Assembly: GCF_001279695.1 (NCBI RefSeq)
Contig: NZ_LGDD01000293.1
Location: 1 to 64,000, forward strand
Direction of reading: 5' to 3'
Origin: Streptomyces sp. WM6378
Lineage (GTDB): Bacteria > Actinomycetota > Actinomycetes > Streptomycetales > Streptomycetaceae
Length of the DNA stretch: 64,000 nt
The position numbers and the translations under genes were made by a program. The notes under the pieces were generated by a model. The model was not told the origin of the DNA. It did not search any database and was given only the letters and a program-made list of their open reading frames with translations. Shown in pieces: positions 51,149 through 60,360 of the stretch. The first letter of the stretch is position 1. Each line of letters begins with the position of its first letter.

Positions 51149-51187
51149 GAGGGGCCCTCCATCTCGCTGAGAGATGGAGGGCCCCTC
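51149..51187. terminator. Strong hairpin downstream of ctaF
   Basis: Perfect 17-bp arms at 51149-51165 and 51171-51187 (GAGGGGCCCTCCATCTC and its complement) enclose a 5-base loop. It probably ends the ctaCDF transcript before the L,D-transpeptidase gene. Confidence 0.9.
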
Positions 51188-51239
51188 GTTTGCAGTCACC
51201 CGGCGCGCCGGATCTGACGAACCTTCATACCGTGTGGTC

Positions 51240-52493
51240 ATGAGCCACGCACCGCGCATCCGCACCGTAGTGAGCTGCACCCTCCTTGTCCTGTCCCTCG
51301 GTGTGGGGGCCACGGGGTGCGGCGGGTCAGACGCCAACCCGCTTTCGGCCAAGCCGTACGACGCGGCTGGGCAGGTCCTCTACAACGGCCCGGCGGGCAG
51401 TCAGAAAGCCGATCCCAACAAGCCCCTTGAGATCACCGCCAAGGGCAAGGAAGCCCGCCTCACGGACGTCACGGCCGTCGACGGCAACGGCCGCTACCTG
51501 GCGGGCGAACTGGCCGCCGACGGCAGCCGCTGGCACTCCACCGCCCCGTTGGTGGCCGGCGCGCACTACACGGTCAAGGTCTCCACGGAGAACGAGGACG
51601 GCTCCCCGGGGCTGCGCACGCTGACGTTCGACACGGCGGCGGTCACGGACGCCGTGGAGGTCGAATTCGGCCCGGACGCGGGCAAGTACGGCGTCGGACA
51701 GCCCATCACCGCGGAACTCAGCAAGCCGATCAAGGACAAGAAGGCCCGGGCGATCGTCGAACACGCCCTGATCGTCGAGTCGACGCCCAAGGTGGAGGGC
51801 AACTGGTACTGGGTGGGCGACAAGGTCCTGCACTACCGCCCCAAGGAGTACTGGCCCACCCACGCCACCATCAACGTCCACTCCAACCTGGAGGGCGTGA
51901 AGATCGCCGACAAGCTGTACGGCGGCCCCGGCAAGCCCCTGAAGATCACCACGGGCGACCGCGTCGAGGCCATCACCGACGCCGCCGGGCACTACATGAC
52001 GGTCAAGCGCAACGGAGAAGTGATCAATACCATTCCGATCACCACCGGAAAGCCCGGCTTCTCCACCCGCAACGGCGTCAAGGTCGTCCTGGGCAAGCAG
52101 TACTTCGTACGCATGCGCGGGGAGACCGTCGGCATCTCCTCCAGCAGCTCGGACGGCTACGACCTGCCCGTCTACTACGCCACGAGGGTTACCTGGAGCG
52201 GCGAATACGTGCACGCCGCGCCCTGGTCCGTGGGCTCGCAGGGCTACGAGAACGTCAGCCACGGCTGTACGGGCATGAGCACCGGCAACGCGGCCTGGTT
52301 CTACGAGAACATCAACGAGGGCGACATCGTCAAGGTCGTCAACAGCATCGGCGAGGACATGACGCCCTTCGACAACGGGTTCGGCGACTGGAACGTGTCG
52401 TGGGACGAATGGCGCCAGGGCAGCGTCCTGCAGGACGACCTCAAGGCCGGGCAGAAGCGAGTGAACTCCGCCCGGCTGCGGCCGGGAGTGTGA
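51240..52493 (+). CDS. L,D-transpeptidase lipoprotein (YkuD, Ig-like domains)
   Basis: The 417-residue protein has a lipobox (GVGATGC, lipidated C27), two Ig-like domains (about 50-250) and a C-terminal YkuD catalytic domain. The active-site motif is SHGCTGMSTGNA, in which the cysteine attacks the tetrapeptide donor; YVHAAPWSVGSQG supplies the upstream histidine. Such enzymes form 3-3 cross-links in peptidoglycan. This layout matches the mycobacterial LdtMt2 type. The ATG at 51240 has no strong site. The gene is set between oxidase genes but has its own start behind the ctaF hairpin. Confidence 0.92.
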   Translation: MSHAPRIRTVVSCTLLVLSLGVGATGCGGSDANPLSAKPYDAAGQVLYNGPAGSQKADPNKPLEITAKGKEARLTDVTAVDGNGRYLAGELAADGSRWHSTAPLVAGAHYTVKVSTENEDGSPGLRTLTFDTAAVTDAVEVEFGPDAGKYGVGQPITAELSKPIKDKKARAIVEHALIVESTPKVEGNWYWVGDKVLHYRPKEYWPTHATINVHSNLEGVKIADKLYGGPGKPLKITTGDRVEAITDAAGHYMTVKRNGEVINTIPITTGKPGFSTRNGVKVVLGKQYFVRMRGETVGISSSSSDGYDLPVYYATRVTWSGEYVHAAPWSVGSQGYENVSHGCTGMSTGNAAWFYENINEGDIVKVVNSIGEDMTPFDNGFGDWNVSWDEWRQGSVLQDDLKAGQKRVNSARLRPGV

Positions 52494-52495
52494 GG

Positions 52496-52897
52496 TCAGG
52501 CACCCACGGCAAGCCGCTTGCGCAGCAGGGCGGCCAGGGCGTCCGCGAACTCGACCGGCTCGACCGGGAGGGTCACCGCGCCGTCCGCCCGGCTCCAGGT
52601 GGCCAGCCAGGCGTCCTGCGGGCGGCCGATGAGGAGCAGCACCGGCGGGCACTGGAAGACCTCGTCCTTGATCTGGCGGCAGACTCCCATGCCGCCGGCC
52701 GGAACCGCCTCGCCGTCCAGGACGCAGGCGTCGATGCCGCCGCGGTCCAGTTCCTTGAGGACCGCCGGCAGCGTCGCGCACTCCAGGAACTCGACCGGGG
52801 GCACATCGGAGGCGGGCCTGCGGCCGGCCGCGAGCCGCACCTGCGCGCGGGTGTTCGCGTCGTCGCTGTAGACCAGAACGGTGGCGCTCGACTGCAT
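52496..52897 (-). CDS. Receiver-like protein lacking an output domain (degenerate)
   Basis: The 133-residue protein folds like a CheY receiver: VLVYSDDANTRAQV gives the acidic pair, and IDACVLDGEA places an aspartate at the phosphorylation site. The conserved switch threonine is replaced (VLLLIGRPQD) and the invariant lysine of the KP motif is missing (TLPVEP). It therefore may not be phosphorylated normally. GGAGG five bases before the ATG at 52897 supports the start. It lies between the transpeptidase and ctaE, ending 2 bp from the convergent transpeptidase stop. Confidence 0.82.
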   Translation of the reverse strand: MQSSATVLVYSDDANTRAQVRLAAGRRPASDVPPVEFLECATLPAVLKELDRGGIDACVLDGEAVPAGGMGVCRQIKDEVFQCPPVLLLIGRPQDAWLATWSRADGAVTLPVEPVEFADALAALLRKRLAVGA

Positions 52898-53084
52898 GGA
52901 TCCTCCGAAGGTCCGGCGGATTCGCCGGCGTTGGCTCATGAACCGATGCGCGGATGCTACTCCGTCCGACTGCCCGTCAACACCGGTTCGGACAGCCCTT
53001 CGATGGGCCGTTCGGGCCCTGCATACGCCGCTGACACACCGAACGGCACCCCCCGGAGTGAGGGCGGGATAAGCGACCGACATA

Positions 53085-53705
53085 ATGTCGGTCGTGGCGA
53101 CAGCAACGACAGTAGAAACCGGGCACGCGCACCCGTCGGTCAATCGGCCGAACCTCACCAGCGTCGGAACCATCATCTGGTTGAGTTCCGAGCTGATGTT
53201 CTTCGCGGCCCTCTTCGCGATGTACTTCACTCTGCGATCGGTAACGGGTGCCGCGCACTGGTCCGAAATGGCCTCGTCCCTGAACCTTCCGTTCTCGGCG
53301 ACCAACACCACGATCCTGGTGCTCTCTTCCCTGACCTGCCAGCTCGGCGTCTTCGCCGCGGAACGCGGCGATGTGAAGAAGCTCCGCACCTGGTTCATCA
53401 TCACGTTCGTGATGGGTGCGATCTTCATCGGCGGCCAGGTCTTCGAGTACACCGAGCTGGTGAAGAAGGACGGCCTCTCGCTGTCCTCGGATCCTTACGG
53501 CTCGGTGTTCTACCTGACCACGGGCTTCCACGGACTGCATGTGACGGGCGGCCTGATCGCCTTCCTGCTGGTTCTGGGCAGGACGTACGCGGCCAAGAGG
53601 TTCACCCACGAGCAGGCGACCGCGGCCATCGTCGTGTCCTATTACTGGCACTTCGTCGATGTCGTGTGGATCGGCCTCTTCGCCACGATCTACCTGATCC
53701 AGTAA
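53085..53705 (+). CDS. ctaE: Cytochrome c oxidase subunit III
   Basis: The 206-residue membrane protein has five helices typical of the short actinobacterial subunit III. They include [15 protein letters not shown] with the conserved glutamate, [20 protein letters not shown] and [19 protein letters not shown]. It has no metal but stabilises subunit I. The ATG at 53085 has little ribosome-binding sequence, and a GTG at 53094 is an alternative. The transcript probably continues into qcrC 64 bp later, so oxidase subunit III is co-expressed with the bc1 complex. Confidence 0.95.
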   Translation: MSVVATATTVETGHAHPSVNRPNLTSVGTIIWLSSELMFFAALFAMYFTLRSVTGAAHWSEMASSLNLPFSATNTTILVLSSLTCQLGVFAAERGDVKKLRTWFIITFVMGAIFIGGQVFEYTELVKKDGLSLSSDPYGSVFYLTTGFHGLHVTGGLIAFLLVLGRTYAAKRFTHEQATAAIVVSYYWHFVDVVWIGLFATIYLIQ

Positions 53706-53769
53706 CCGGGCCCGTAGGTCCGCACCACATCCAGCATCGACGCAGAAGATCCTGACACCGGGGTAATCC

Positions 53770-54579
53770 GTGAAAAAGCTCTCCGCACGACGACGCCATC
53801 CGCTGGCGGCGGTCGTCGTCCTACTCCTCGCGCTGGCGGCCACCGGGGGGCTGTACGCCGCGTTCGCGCCCGCGGGCAAGGCTCAGGCTGACGAAACCGC
53901 CCAGTCCCTCGCCATCGACGAGGGCAAGAAGCTCTACTCCGTCGGCTGCGCCAGCTGCCACGGAACCGGCGGTCAGGGCACCTCTGACGGCCCCTCCCTG
54001 GTCGGCGTGGGCGCCGCCGCGGTTGACTTCCAGGTCGGCACCGGCCGCATGCCGGCGCAGCAGCCCGGCGCGCAGGTGCCGAAGAAGAAGGTCATCTACT
54101 CGCAGGCCGAAATCGACCAGCTCGCCGCTTACGTGGCTTCGCTGGGCGCCGGCCCGAGCGTGCCGACCGACTCGCAGTACAACCCGAGCGGTGCGGACAT
54201 CGCCAAGGGTGGCGAGCTGTTCCGCACCAACTGCGCCCAGTGCCACAACTTCACGGGTGAGGGCGGTGCCCTGACGAACGGCAAGTTCGCCCCCAGCCTG
54301 GAGGACGTGGACCCCAAGCACATCTACGAGGCCATGCAGACCGGCCCGCAGAACATGCCGTCCTTCCCGGACACGACGATGCCGCAGAAGCAGAAGCAGG
54401 ACATCATCGCGTACCTGCACGCTGTGAACAGCGACAAGTCCGCGAGCCCCGGTGGCCTCAAGCTCGGCGGGCTCGGCCCGGTCAGCGAGGGTCTGTTCGG
54501 CTGGATCTTCGGTCTGGGTGCCCTCATCGCAGTAGCCATCTGGGTCGCGGCCCACACCGCTAAGGCCAAGAAGTCATGA
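53770..54579 (+). CDS. qcrC: Diheme cytochrome c subunit of the bc1 complex
   Basis: The 269-residue protein has an N-terminal signal/anchor helix (PLAAVVVLLLALAATGGLYA), two c-heme sites (C60-x-x-C63-H64 in CASCHG, and C155-x-x-C158-H159 in CAQCHN) and a C-terminal anchor helix. The diheme QcrC replaces a soluble cytochrome c, passing electrons straight from the Rieske protein to CuA in the bc1-aa3 supercomplex. The GTG at 53770 is used. Its stop overlaps the qcrA ATG. Confidence 0.95.
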   Translation: MKKLSARRRHPLAAVVVLLLALAATGGLYAAFAPAGKAQADETAQSLAIDEGKKLYSVGCASCHGTGGQGTSDGPSLVGVGAAAVDFQVGTGRMPAQQPGAQVPKKKVIYSQAEIDQLAAYVASLGAGPSVPTDSQYNPSGADIAKGGELFRTNCAQCHNFTGEGGALTNGKFAPSLEDVDPKHIYEAMQTGPQNMPSFPDTTMPQKQKQDIIAYLHAVNSDKSASPGGLKLGGLGPVSEGLFGWIFGLGALIAVAIWVAAHTAKAKKS

Positions 54580-55625
54580 GTAGCCAAGAGAATTCCGAGA
54601 GCCTGCCTGAAGCGCAGGCCACCGCGCACGGCGCGGTAGAGCACGCGGGCGACCCCTTCGCCGACCCGGGACTGCCGGCCCACAAGCCGCGCATCCAGGA
54701 CATCGACGAGCGGGCGGCCAAGCGCTCCGAGCGCGCGGTCGCGTTCCTGTTCTTCCTGTCCATGGTCGCGACGGTCGGCTTCATCGCCTCGTACGTGATC
54801 TTCCCGGTCGACAAGATCGTCTTCATCTTCCCGTTCGGGCACGTCAGCGTCCTCAACTTCGCTCTGGGTCTGACCCTGGGCGTGGCGCTGTTCTGCATCG
54901 GCGCGGGCGCGGTCCACTGGGCCCGCACCCTGATGTCGGACGTCGAGATGCCGGCCGAGCGGCACGAGATCGCGGCCCCGCCGGAGGTCAAGGCGCAGGT
55001 CCTGGCCGACTTCAAGCAGGGCGCGGCCGAGTCCGGCTTCGGACGCCGCAAGCTGATCCGCAACACCATGTTCGGCGCGCTCGCCATGGTGCCGCTCTCC
55101 GGTGTGATGCTGCTGCGCGACCTGGGCACGCTGCCCGAGGACAAGCTGCGGCACACCATGTGGTCCAAGGGCAAGGCCCTGATCAACATGAACACCAACG
55201 AGCCGCTGCGCCCCGAGGACCTGCTGGTCGGTTCGCTCACCTTCGCCAAGCCCGAGGGCCTGGAGGAGACTGCGGAGGACTTCCAGACGCAGATCGCCAA
55301 GGCCGCCCTGATGCTCGTCCGGATCAAGCCGGAGGACATCAAGGACAAGCGCGAGCTCGAATGGTCGCACCAGGGCATCGTCGCGTACTCGAAGATCTGC
55401 ACCCACGTGGGCTGCCCGATCTCCCTGTACGAGCAGCAGACGCACCACGTGCTCTGCCCGTGCCACCAGTCCACCTTCGACCTCTCCGACGGCGCCCGCG
55501 TCATCTTCGGCCCGGCCGGTCACGCCCTTCCGCAGCTGCGGATCGGCGTGAATGACGAGGGTTACCTCGAAGCGCTCGGCGACTTCGAAGAGCCCGTCGG
55601 TCCTGCCTTCTGGGAGCGCGGATGA
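54576..55625 (+). CDS. qcrA: Rieske iron-sulfur subunit of the bc1 complex
   Basis: The 349-residue protein has a long cytoplasmic N-terminus and three membrane helices (about 50-70, 90-115, 165-185), a feature of actinobacterial QcrA. A C-terminal Rieske domain carries cluster ligands C275 and H277 (CTHVGC) and C294 and H297 (CPCHQSTFD); C280 and C296 form the disulfide. It receives electrons from menaquinol and feeds QcrC. Both ends overlap neighbouring genes by four bases. Confidence 0.95.
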   Translation: MSSQENSESLPEAQATAHGAVEHAGDPFADPGLPAHKPRIQDIDERAAKRSERAVAFLFFLSMVATVGFIASYVIFPVDKIVFIFPFGHVSVLNFALGLTLGVALFCIGAGAVHWARTLMSDVEMPAERHEIAAPPEVKAQVLADFKQGAAESGFGRRKLIRNTMFGALAMVPLSGVMLLRDLGTLPEDKLRHTMWSKGKALINMNTNEPLRPEDLLVGSLTFAKPEGLEETAEDFQTQIAKAALMLVRIKPEDIKDKRELEWSHQGIVAYSKICTHVGCPISLYEQQTHHVLCPCHQSTFDLSDGARVIFGPAGHALPQLRIGVNDEGYLEALGDFEEPVGPAFWERG

Positions 55626-57247
55626 GCACCACGACAGACGCACGGCGCGAAGCGCCCGCCGGTGAGCGGATCGCGGACTGGGCGGACGGCCGGCTCGGGA
55701 TCTACTCCCTGGCCAAGGCCAACATGCGCAAGATCTTCCCGGACCACTGGTCCTTCATGCTCGGCGAGATCTGCATGTACAGCTTCATCATCATCATCCT
55801 CACGGGTGTGTATCTGACGCTGTTCTTCCACCCGAGCATGAACGAGGTCGTCTACGACGGCTCGTACGTGCCGCTGCAGGGCATGCACATGTCCGAGGCG
55901 TTCAACTCGACCATGCACATCAGCTTCGATGTGCGCGGTGGTCTGCTGATCCGGCAGATCCACCACTGGGCGGCGCTGATCTTCCTCGCCGGCATGTTCG
56001 TGCACATGATGCGCGTGTTCTTCACGGGCGCCTTCCGCAAGCCGCGCGAGGTCAACTGGCTGTTCGGCTTCCTGCTGTTCGTCCTGGGCATGTTCACCGG
56101 CTTCACCGGTTACTCGCTCCCGGACGACCTGCTGTCGGGCACCGGTGTCCGCTTCATGGAGGGCGCGATCCTGTCCGTGCCGATCGTCGGCACGTACCTC
56201 TCGTTCTTCCTCTTCGGTGGCGAGTTCCCCGGCGGGGACTTCGTGGCCCGGTTCTACTCGATCCACATCCTGCTGCTGCCGGGCATCATGCTCGGCCTGA
56301 TGGTGGCTCACCTGATCCTGGTCTTCTACCACAAGCACACCCAGTTCGCGGGTCCGGGACGTACGAACAAGAACGTCGTCGGCATGCCGCTGCTCCCGGT
56401 GTACATGGCGAAGGCGGGCGGCTTCTTCTTCCTGGTCTTCGGTGTCATCGCGGTGGTCGCGGCGATCGCCTCGATCAACCCGATCTGGGCGATCGGCCCC
56501 TACCGGCCGGACCAGGTGTCCACCGGCGCCCAGCCCGACTGGTACATGGGCTTCTCCGAAGGCCTCATCCGTGTGATGCCGGGCTGGGAGATCAACCTGT
56601 GGGGCCACACGCTCGTCCTGGGCGTGTTCATCCCGCTGGTGATCTTCCCGACGGTCCTGGCGGCCATCGCGGTGTACCCGTTCATCGAGTCCTGGGTCAC
56701 CGGGGACAAGCGCGAGCACCACATCGCGGACCGGCCGCGCAACGCGCCGACGCGTACCGCGTTCGGTGTCGCGTGGATCACCTGGTACATGGTGCTGCTC
56801 ATCGGTGGTGGAAACGACCTCTGGGCGACCCACTTCCACCTCTCGATCAACGTCATCACCTGGTTCGTGCGGATCTCGTTCTTCGTGGCCCCGGTCCTCG
56901 CGTTCATCGCCACCAAGCGGATCTGCCTGGGTCTGCAGCGGCGCGACGCCGAGAAGGTGCTGCACGGACGCGAGTCCGGCATCATCAAGCGGCTGCCGCA
57001 CGGCGAGTTCGTCGAGATCCACGAGCCGCTGGACGCCAACGCGCGCTACAAGCTCACCGCGCACGAGCAGTACAAGCCGGTCGAGATCGGCCCGACGGTC
57101 GACGAGAACGGTGTCGCCCGCAAGGTCTCGCGGACGCAGAAGCTGCGCGCCAAGCTCAGCAAGGGCTACTTCGGCGAGGGGAACCAGATCCCCAAGCCGA
57201 CGGCCGAGGAGTACGAGGAGATCACGAGCGGCCACGGCCACCACTGA
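55622..57247 (+). CDS. qcrB: Cytochrome b subunit of the bc1 complex
   Basis: The 541-residue protein has eight core membrane helices and an extended hydrophilic C-terminus of about 110 residues, as in other actinobacteria. The heme b ligands are visible in the HISFDVRGGLLIRQIHHWAA region and in RFYSIHILLLPGIMLGLMVAH. The quinol-site PEWY-like motif is replaced by PDWYMGF. It oxidises menaquinol and is the target of Q203-type inhibitors in mycobacteria. It is the last gene of ctaE-qcrCAB, followed by a strong hairpin. Confidence 0.95.
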   Translation: MSTTTDARREAPAGERIADWADGRLGIYSLAKANMRKIFPDHWSFMLGEICMYSFIIIILTGVYLTLFFHPSMNEVVYDGSYVPLQGMHMSEAFNSTMHISFDVRGGLLIRQIHHWAALIFLAGMFVHMMRVFFTGAFRKPREVNWLFGFLLFVLGMFTGFTGYSLPDDLLSGTGVRFMEGAILSVPIVGTYLSFFLFGGEFPGGDFVARFYSIHILLLPGIMLGLMVAHLILVFYHKHTQFAGPGRTNKNVVGMPLLPVYMAKAGGFFFLVFGVIAVVAAIASINPIWAIGPYRPDQVSTGAQPDWYMGFSEGLIRVMPGWEINLWGHTLVLGVFIPLVIFPTVLAAIAVYPFIESWVTGDKREHHIADRPRNAPTRTAFGVAWITWYMVLLIGGGNDLWATHFHLSINVITWFVRISFFVAPVLAFIATKRICLGLQRRDAEKVLHGRESGIIKRLPHGEFVEIHEPLDANARYKLTAHEQYKPVEIGPTVDENGVARKVSRTQKLRAKLSKGYFGEGNQIPKPTAEEYEEITSGHGHH

Positions 57248-57281
57248 TCTCCGCTTGATCTGACGGTCGCCACAACCGAGG

Positions 57282-57317
57282 CTCCGGCCCGGCCCCTTCG
57301 CGGGGGCCGGGCCGGAG
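57282..57317. terminator. Strong hairpin downstream of qcrB
   Basis: CTCCGGCCCGGCCCC (57282-57296) and its exact complement (57303-57317) form a 15-bp stem with a 6-base loop, followed by TCTTTC. It ends the qcr unit 35 bp past the stop. Confidence 0.9.
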
Positions 57318-57433
57318 TCTTTCGCGTACGCGTTTCTTCACGGCGTCCGCAGTGCGGGCACGGGCGCGGGGTGCCCCGCCGCTGTCGATAGGCTGGCGGG
57401 CGGCATCCAGTCCCTTGACCACCAGGAGCGAGC

Positions 57434-58498
57434 ATGAGCGCTGTTACCCCCACCGGAGGCGACACCGTGGCGGCCCGCTCCTGGCCGGGCGTCCTGGACG
57501 CGCTCCTGAGCGGCACCGACCAGAGCGCGGACGTGACCGCGTGGGCGATGGACAGGATCATGCGCGGGGAGGCCACCGACGCCCAGATCGCCGCCTTCGC
57601 GGTGGCCCTGCGGGCCAAGGGCGAGACGGTCGCCGAGATCACCGGCCTGGTGCGCACCATGTACGAGCACGCCAACCTCATCGAGGTACCGGGCCCCAGC
57701 GTCGACATCGTCGGCACCGGCGGCGACAACGCCAAGACCGTCAACATCTCCACCATGTCGGCGATCGTGGTGGCCGGCACCGGCGCCAAGGTCGTCAAGC
57801 ACGGCAACCGGGCCGCCTCCTCGGCCAGCGGAGCGTCCGACGTACTGGAGAAGCTCGGCGTCAACCTCGACCTCAGCCCGCGGCGGGTCGTCGAGGTCGC
57901 GGAGGAGGCCGGCATCACCTTCTGCTTCGCGGTCAAGTTCCACCCGGCGCTGCGCTACGTCGCCGCGGCCCGCCGCGAGATGGGGATCCGCACCACCTTC
58001 AACTTCCTCGGCCCGCTGACCAATCCGGCGCGGGTACGGGCCCAGGCGACCGGCGTCGCGGACGCGCGGATGGCGCCCATCGTGGCGGGCGTGCTCGCCG
58101 AACGCGGCTCCTCCGCGCTGGTCTTCCGCGGCGACGACGGCCTCGACGAACTGACCACCACCGGGACGTCCCGGGTGTGGGTGGTGCGCGACGGCCGGGT
58201 CCGCGAGGAGAGCTTCGACCCGCGCGATGTGGGCATCGAGATCGTGCCCATCGAGGCGCTGCGCGGCGCGGACTCCTCGTACAACGCCGATGTCGCCCGG
58301 CGCCTGCTGGCCGGGGAGCGCGGGCCGGTGCGGGACGCGGTGCTGCTCAACTCTGCTGCTGCCCTCGTCGCCCTCGAACCGGGACAGGGCCCGCTCGCCG
58401 GGCAGCTCGGCGCCGCCATGGCCCGGGCCGCCGAGGCCATCGACTCCGGGGCGGCCCAGCGCGCTCTGGAGCGCTGGGTCGCGGCCAGCAACGCGTAG
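57434..58498 (+). CDS. trpD: Anthranilate phosphoribosyltransferase
   Basis: The 354-residue enzyme transfers phosphoribose to anthranilate, the second step of tryptophan synthesis. Motifs are the PRPP-binding [17 protein letters not shown] region (near 92-108), [17 protein letters not shown] and the magnesium-binding [15 protein letters not shown] precedes the ATG at 57434. No other trp gene is in the window, which is normal for the scattered trp genes of Streptomyces. A hairpin follows the stop. Confidence 0.94.
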   Translation: MSAVTPTGGDTVAARSWPGVLDALLSGTDQSADVTAWAMDRIMRGEATDAQIAAFAVALRAKGETVAEITGLVRTMYEHANLIEVPGPSVDIVGTGGDNAKTVNISTMSAIVVAGTGAKVVKHGNRAASSASGASDVLEKLGVNLDLSPRRVVEVAEEAGITFCFAVKFHPALRYVAAARREMGIRTTFNFLGPLTNPARVRAQATGVADARMAPIVAGVLAERGSSALVFRGDDGLDELTTTGTSRVWVVRDGRVREESFDPRDVGIEIVPIEALRGADSSYNADVARRLLAGERGPVRDAVLLNSAAALVALEPGQGPLAGQLGAAMARAAEAIDSGAAQRALERWVAASNA

Positions 58499-58515
58499 CC
58501 CGTACCTGATGTGAC

Positions 58516-58550
58516 GCAAGGCGCAGTCCAGATCGCGGACTGTGCCTTGC
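58516..58550 (+). terminator. Hairpin downstream of trpD
   Basis: GCAAGGCGCAGTCC (58516-58529) pairs with GGACTGTGCCTTGC (58537-58550), 14 bp with one G-T wobble. It lies 18 bp past the trpD stop and overlaps the -35 of the next promoter. Confidence 0.75.
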
Positions 58551-58574
58551 GCACGCCGGGACGTGTGGCAGGAT
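58547..58574 (+). promoter_or_regulatory. Candidate promoter of the SAM-IV riboswitch transcript
   Basis: TTGCGC (58547-58552) and CAGGAT (58569-58574) form a -35/-10 pair with a 16-bp spacer. The riboswitch begins about 10 bp after the -10, the expected transcription start. Confidence 0.5.
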
Positions 58575-58583
58575 GCTGTTCAA

Positions 58584-58698
58584 GGTCATGAGTGACAGCG
58601 ATTTAGGCCCCGGCTCGCTGTCCGGCAACCCTCCGTCCGTGGCGGGGTGCCCCGGGTGAAGACCAGGTCGTAGGCAGCAAGGCCTACGGCAAGCGCGG
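58584..58698 (+). ncRNA. SAM-IV riboswitch
   Basis: The stretch GGTCATGAGTGACAG, then CGGCAACCCTCC, GGCGGGGTGCCCCGGGTG and AAGACC matches the SAM-IV riboswitch core as I know it from Streptomyces. A downstream hairpin (GTAGGC..GCCTAC) and AAGCGCGG complete the pseudoknot region. It binds S-adenosylmethionine and lowers expression of sulfur/methionine genes. The regulated gene is the class V aminotransferase starting at 58948. Boundaries are approximate. Confidence 0.9.
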
Positions 58699-58758
58699 AC
58701 CCCTGGACATCGTTGGATGTCACAGCCCTGGGGTCCTGGTCCTCAAGGGAGCAGTCTC

Positions 58759-58779
58759 GTGAGCAAGCGAATGCGATAG
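58759..58779 (+). CDS. Six-codon open frame (possible leader peptide) after SAM-IV
   Basis: GTG AGC AAG CGA ATG CGA TAG encodes MSKRMR, with AAGGGAG about eight bases upstream. It lies 60 bp after the riboswitch and 169 bp before the aminotransferase start. It is followed directly by GGGCG-TAC-CGCCC, a small hairpin, then CTTCTTC. Translation here could influence the downstream hairpin. It may be chance; conservation would decide. Confidence 0.4.
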   Translation: MSKRMR

Positions 58780-58947
58780 GGCGTACCGCCCCTTCTTCAC
58801 ACCCTCCGCGCACCCGTCCCGGGCCGCGTGTTCGAGGTCAACACCCGTACACGGCAAGGCAGTTGAACCCTCTCGATCGCAGCAGGGTCGCGCCGCCGTA
58901 CCCGGGGCCCGAAGTCAACTCGCCTTTTCCTGCCGGGAGATACCGCC

Positions 58948-60336
58948 ATGTCCGCACGCCCTGCCGCCTCCACCACCGCTACCGCCGTCGAATCCGCCGA
59001 CCCCTGCTGTGCGGCGCCGCTGCCGGTGCTCGGCCGCGATGTCACCGTGCCGCTGGTCACCGGCGGCGAGGTGACCTACGCCGCCCTCGACTACGCGGCG
59101 AGCGCACCCGCCCTCCAGCGGGTCTGGGACGACGTCGCCGCGTACGCCCCCTACTACGGCAGCGTGCACCGCGGGGCCGGATACCTCTCGCAGCTCTCCA
59201 CCGACCTGTTCGAGAACAGCCGCGAGACGGTGGCCGAGTTCCTCGACTGCCGCCCCGGCGACCAGATCGTCTTCACCCGCTCCACCACGGACTCGCTGAA
59301 CCTGCTGGCCCAGGTGATCCCGGCGGACTGCGAGGTCTTCGTCTTCGAGACCGAGCACCACGCCTCACTGCTGCCGTGGCGCGACGCCCGCGTGACGTAC
59401 CTGAACGCGCCGCGCACCCCGCAGCAGGCCGTCGAGACGCTGGAGCGCGCGCTCGCCGACCGTGACCCCTACGGCCCCGCCCTCGTCTGCGTCACCGGCG
59501 CGTCCAACGTCACCGGCGAGCTGTGGCCGGTACGGGAACTCGCCGCCGCCGCGCACGCCCACGGCGCCCGCATCGTCCTCGACGCCGCCCAGCTCGCGCC
59601 CCATCACCCCGTATCCGTACGGGAGTTGGACGTCGACTGGATCGCCTTCTCCGGGCACAAGCTGTACGCGCCCTTCGGCTCGGGCGTGCTCGCCGGGCGC
59701 GCGGACTGGCTCCAGGAGTCCGAGCCGTACCTGGCCGGCGGCGGCGCCTCCAAGAAGGTCGCGCGGCGCGCCGACGGCGGCGTGGACGTGGAGTGGCACA
59801 CCACGGCCGCCCGCCACGAGGCCGGATCGCCCAACGTCATCGGCGTCTACTCCATCGCCTCCGCCTGCAAGGCGCTGACCGAGGCGGGCTTCGACTCGCT
59901 GGTCGAGCGGGAGCGGCACCTGATCGCGAAGGTGCGGGCCGGCCTGGCGGAAGTGCCCGAGGTCCGGGTCCTGTCGCTCTTCGGGGACGACGCGCCCCGG
60001 GTCGGCGTCATCTCGTTCGTCGTCGACGGCTGGAACAGCTCGCACTTCGCGGCGGCGCTCTCGGCGGAGTACGGCATCGGCGTGCGCGACGGCCTGTTCT
60101 GCGCCCACCCGCTGGTGCGCACCCTGCTCGGCAGCGACCCGCAGGACCCGGGCGAGTGCGGGGCCCCCGAGGCCGAGCCGGGCGAGCGCTCCCTGAACGC
60201 GATCCGGGTCAGCTTCGGGGCGGGGACGCCGGACGAGCACGTGGACCGCTTCGTACGGGCGGTGCGGGAGCTGGTCACGCAGGGTGCGAAGTGGCAGTAC
60301 CGCACGGAGTCGGGCCGCTGCGTCCCGGCGGTATAA
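58948..60336 (+). CDS. Class V aminotransferase (cysteine desulfurase-like), SAM-IV controlled
   Basis: The 462-residue PLP enzyme has the class V layout: ARVTYLNAPRTPQQ, LVCVTGASNVTGELWPV, IVLDAAQLAPHHPV and the PLP lysine in AFSGHKLYAPFG. It ends with a FGAGTPDEHVDRFVRAVREL segment. SufS/NifS proteins have a loop cysteine; here cysteines occur at DPCCAAPL and GLFCAHPL, so desulfurase activity is possible but not proven. GGGAGA lies eight bases before the ATG. The SAM riboswitch upstream places it in sulfur or methionine metabolism. Confidence 0.85.
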   Translation: MSARPAASTTATAVESADPCCAAPLPVLGRDVTVPLVTGGEVTYAALDYAASAPALQRVWDDVAAYAPYYGSVHRGAGYLSQLSTDLFENSRETVAEFLDCRPGDQIVFTRSTTDSLNLLAQVIPADCEVFVFETEHHASLLPWRDARVTYLNAPRTPQQAVETLERALADRDPYGPALVCVTGASNVTGELWPVRELAAAAHAHGARIVLDAAQLAPHHPVSVRELDVDWIAFSGHKLYAPFGSGVLAGRADWLQESEPYLAGGGASKKVARRADGGVDVEWHTTAARHEAGSPNVIGVYSIASACKALTEAGFDSLVERERHLIAKVRAGLAEVPEVRVLSLFGDDAPRVGVISFVVDGWNSSHFAAALSAEYGIGVRDGLFCAHPLVRTLLGSDPQDPGECGAPEAEPGERSLNAIRVSFGAGTPDEHVDRFVRAVRELVTQGAKWQYRTESGRCVPAV

Positions 60337-60360
60337 CCCCGCCGAGCCACGCCTTACCGG

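Noticed and set aside
51240..52493. Loss of the YkuD active site in the L,D-transpeptidase
   Set aside because: The motif reads SHGCTGMS rather than the more common SHGCxR form, but the catalytic histidine-cysteine arrangement is intact and this variant occurs in LdtMt2-like proteins.
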